From: an uncultured Saprospiraceae bacterium
GTDB taxonomy: Bacteria; Bacteroidota; Bacteroidia; Chitinophagales; Saprospiraceae
Direction of reading: 5' to 3'
DNA length: 64,000 bases
Assembly: GCA_937951615.1 (NCBI GenBank)
Contig: CALFBH010000060.1
Location: 36,543-100,542, forward strand
Below the pieces are notes generated by a model. The model had not been told where the DNA came from. It was given only the letters and a program-made list of their open reading frames with translations, and did no database searches. Positions 62,483 to 64,000 of the stretch are shown piece after piece. The translations under genes and the position numbers were made by a program. The number at the start of each line of letters is the position of its first letter. The first letter of the stretch is position 1.

Positions 62483-63790
62483 ATGGCAACATCTATTTCG
62501 TTCAGAATCAAAAACACAAAAAATAACCCGACTTCTATCTATGCGATTATGAATTTTAATGGAATAAGACCCGAAGTAAAAACAGGTCTTACCATCAAAA
62601 AAAATGATTGGAGTAAGGCGAAGAATAACGCAAAAACAAGTTCCCAACAATATGATAGTATCAGTCAATCAATAAGAACATTAGAGGAATTTTTTATAAC
62701 CGAAGTTAATAAGGCAGTAAGTAAAGGTGAACCGATTACAAAAGAATGGTTAAAAGAAATTCCAAAGCGTTGTTTCAATCAAGAATCAAAAGACGACGAA
62801 CTTGCTCACGAAACTTTCTTTGTCCAGTTCATTGATTTTTTTATTGAGAAATCAAAAACAAGAATTGTGAGACGTACAGGAAACCCCGTAAGCCCTCGCA
62901 CTATACGAGAGTATCAAACAACACTCAATAAAATCAAAGACTTTGAGAAGAAAAAAAACAAATCAAAGCCACTAAAATTGACAGATATTAACCATGACTT
63001 TCACGAAAGATTCTTATCCTATTGTCAAGTTGATTTACAACACAAAAAGAATACAACGGGCAAGCAAATTGATAACATCAAACATTTTTGCAGGGAAGCT
63101 GAAAAATTAAAATACAACGTTGGTACTGATTATAAGGACAATGGTTTTTATTCACCAAATAACAAAACAGATGATTTTGCTTTAACCGAAGAACAAATAA
63201 GAGCTATCCGCAATGCAGACCTAAGAAACAGCGACAGACTAAGTAATGCGCGAGATTGGTTTATTATTGGTATTTGGACGGGCTTACGAGTAGGTGATTT
63301 ACTTAAATTGAATGAGGACAATTTAGACGGGGAATTTATCAGGGTTATAAACCGTAAGACTGATTATCCCGTTGTTATTCCGATCCACGATGATGTCTTG
63401 GCGATATTGGATAAGAATGACATGAAGTTCCCCCGAAAAATCAGCACTCAAAAATTTAATGACTACATTAAAGAAGTGGCTAAAAAAGCGGGATTAACCC
63501 AAATGGTAAACGGCAGTCGAAAAGTAGCTGTCAAGTTAAATGAAGATGAAACCGCTCAAAGGAAAATAACGGCTAAATACCACTTATATGAATTAATTTC
63601 TTCTCATATTTGTAGGCGTACATTCGCCACAATTCATTATGGAAAATTAGATACTTTAGCAATTATGTCTATTATAGGACACACGACAGAACGGCAATTT
63701 TTAGAGTATGTGAAAATTAGACCCGAACAACACGCTAAAGCCATGAAAGCAATGTGGAATCAAAGAAATAAAAATGAACCTGATAAATGA
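62483..63790 (+). CDS. Tyrosine site-specific integrase
   Basis: 435 residues from ATG 62483 (an in-frame GTG at 62420 lies upstream of the promoter). An N-terminal arm-binding domain (SISFRIKNTKNNPTSIYAIM), a SAM-like core-binding domain (about 110-215) and the catalytic domain with TGLRVGDL (Arg about 266), SSHICRRTF (HxxR about 375-378), IGHTTE (about 399) and FLEYVK (Tyr about 409). It is typical of integrases of Bacteroidota conjugative or mobilisable elements. The next short frame overlaps its stop. Confidence 0.95.
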   Translation: MATSISFRIKNTKNNPTSIYAIMNFNGIRPEVKTGLTIKKNDWSKAKNNAKTSSQQYDSISQSIRTLEEFFITEVNKAVSKGEPITKEWLKEIPKRCFNQESKDDELAHETFFVQFIDFFIEKSKTRIVRRTGNPVSPRTIREYQTTLNKIKDFEKKKNKSKPLKLTDINHDFHERFLSYCQVDLQHKKNTTGKQIDNIKHFCREAEKLKYNVGTDYKDNGFYSPNNKTDDFALTEEQIRAIRNADLRNSDRLSNARDWFIIGIWTGLRVGDLLKLNEDNLDGEFIRVINRKTDYPVVIPIHDDVLAILDKNDMKFPRKISTQKFNDYIKEVAKKAGLTQMVNGSRKVAVKLNEDETAQRKITAKYHLYELISSHICRRTFATIHYGKLDTLAIMSIIGHTTERQFLEYVKIRPEQHAKAMKAMWNQRNKNEPDK

Positions 63791-63906
63791 TTAGTAAAAA
63801 AGAGGGCTACACCTTTCGTCCATTCCCAAACTATGACAAACACAACTACATAGAAGAGGATTTAGGGAAGGCGAAAAAAATAACCTACCCATTTAAATGT
63901 AAATAA
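63787..63906 (+). CDS. Possible 39-residue peptide after the integrase
   Basis: ATG 63787 overlaps the integrase TGA (ATGA). The frame reads MISKKEGYTFRPFPNYDKH and continues to TAA 63906. The overlap suggests coupled translation, but the peptide matches nothing I know. Confidence 0.35.
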   Translation: MISKKEGYTFRPFPNYDKHNYIEEDLGKAKKITYPFKCK

Positions 63907-63940
63907 ATCGTATATTGTCAGTTGCTAAAATCAAATGCTT

Positions 63941-64000
63941 ATGCAAATATATCTGGCAGCTGAAGTTATATCAAGTTTTAATTCGGCCTTAAATAAACTG
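63941..64000 (+). CDS. Possible partial gene at the window edge
   Basis: ATG 63941 opens MQIYLAAEVISSFNSALNKL and remains open at the right edge. It could be the next gene of the integrated element; too short to identify. Confidence 0.3.
   Translation, partial: MQIYLAAEVISSFNSALNKL

Overview
The window reads as a chromosomal segment of a member of the Bacteroidota, most likely Saprospiria or a close relative (inference from gene content; no rRNA is present). Supporting signs are a subtilase with a C-terminal type IX secretion-type sorting domain, a giant lamin-tail/CotH/Ig-like surface protein whose C-terminal dockerin-like tail is a Saprospirales habit, TAnnTTTG-type -7 promoter elements, almost no Shine-Dalgarno sequences, and AT-rich spacers full of small palindromes. 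No tRNA, rRNA, tmRNA or CRISPR array was found.

Layout. 1-116: start of prfA (leaving the window). 505-4485: response regulator, YaiO-like outer membrane protein, HEAT-repeat protein and processive GT2 glycosyltransferase, all forward. 4670-6585: RloA/RloB-type (AbiL-like) ATPase/nuclease pair. 7195-11000: clpC, bcp, a DUF922-like protein. 11452-16800: the giant surface protein. 16867-21951: alkyltransferase-like protein, TolC and HlyD-type efflux subunits, metF, a STAS protein. 22136-26375: secreted subtilase, PepSY protein, era, an unknown protein. 26523-30839: Fic protein, rarA, cyclase, SET protein. 30958-31960: GNAT-like/HTH pair. 32027-35920: symporter-histidine kinase fusion with small neighbours. 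35907-38144: Septu-like ATPase/HNH pair. 38382-41905: acetate-type symporter with its small subunit, then a porin. 42475-43926: ATPase with a nuclease-like C-terminus, preceded by an operator-like array. 44271-46909: TRAP permeases and an ArsR regulator. 47098-48390: broken PIN toxin gene and an Rpn-type nuclease gene between direct repeats. 48667-52044: mfd. 52112-54585: second Septu-like pair plus an HTH gene. 54622-57243: alaS. 57431-60250: trypsin-like protein, RhuM-GIY-YIG fusion and RhuM. 60315-62340: outer membrane protein, smpB, truncated HD hydrolase. 62483-64000: tyrosine integrase and the edge of a probable integrated element.

Two themes stand out. First, conserved housekeeping genes (prfA, clpC, metF, era, rarA, mfd, alaS, smpB) alternate with small conflict-type modules: three ATPase+nuclease pairs, a GNAT/HTH pair, Fic, PIN, Rpn and the RhuM/GIY-YIG/protease group. 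The last group is the best candidate for an undescribed system. Second, many spacers carry palindromic elements. One family keeps a fixed hairpin core, TTTTGC-N3-GCAAAA (seven copies), while its flanking arms differ from locus to locus yet stay inverted with respect to each other at several sites. A third observation is that mfd, era and the Rpn gene each have a TAnnTTTG element ending exactly 5 bp before the preferred start codon, which predicts leaderless transcripts. Gene calls rest on motif recognition by eye; no database search was run.
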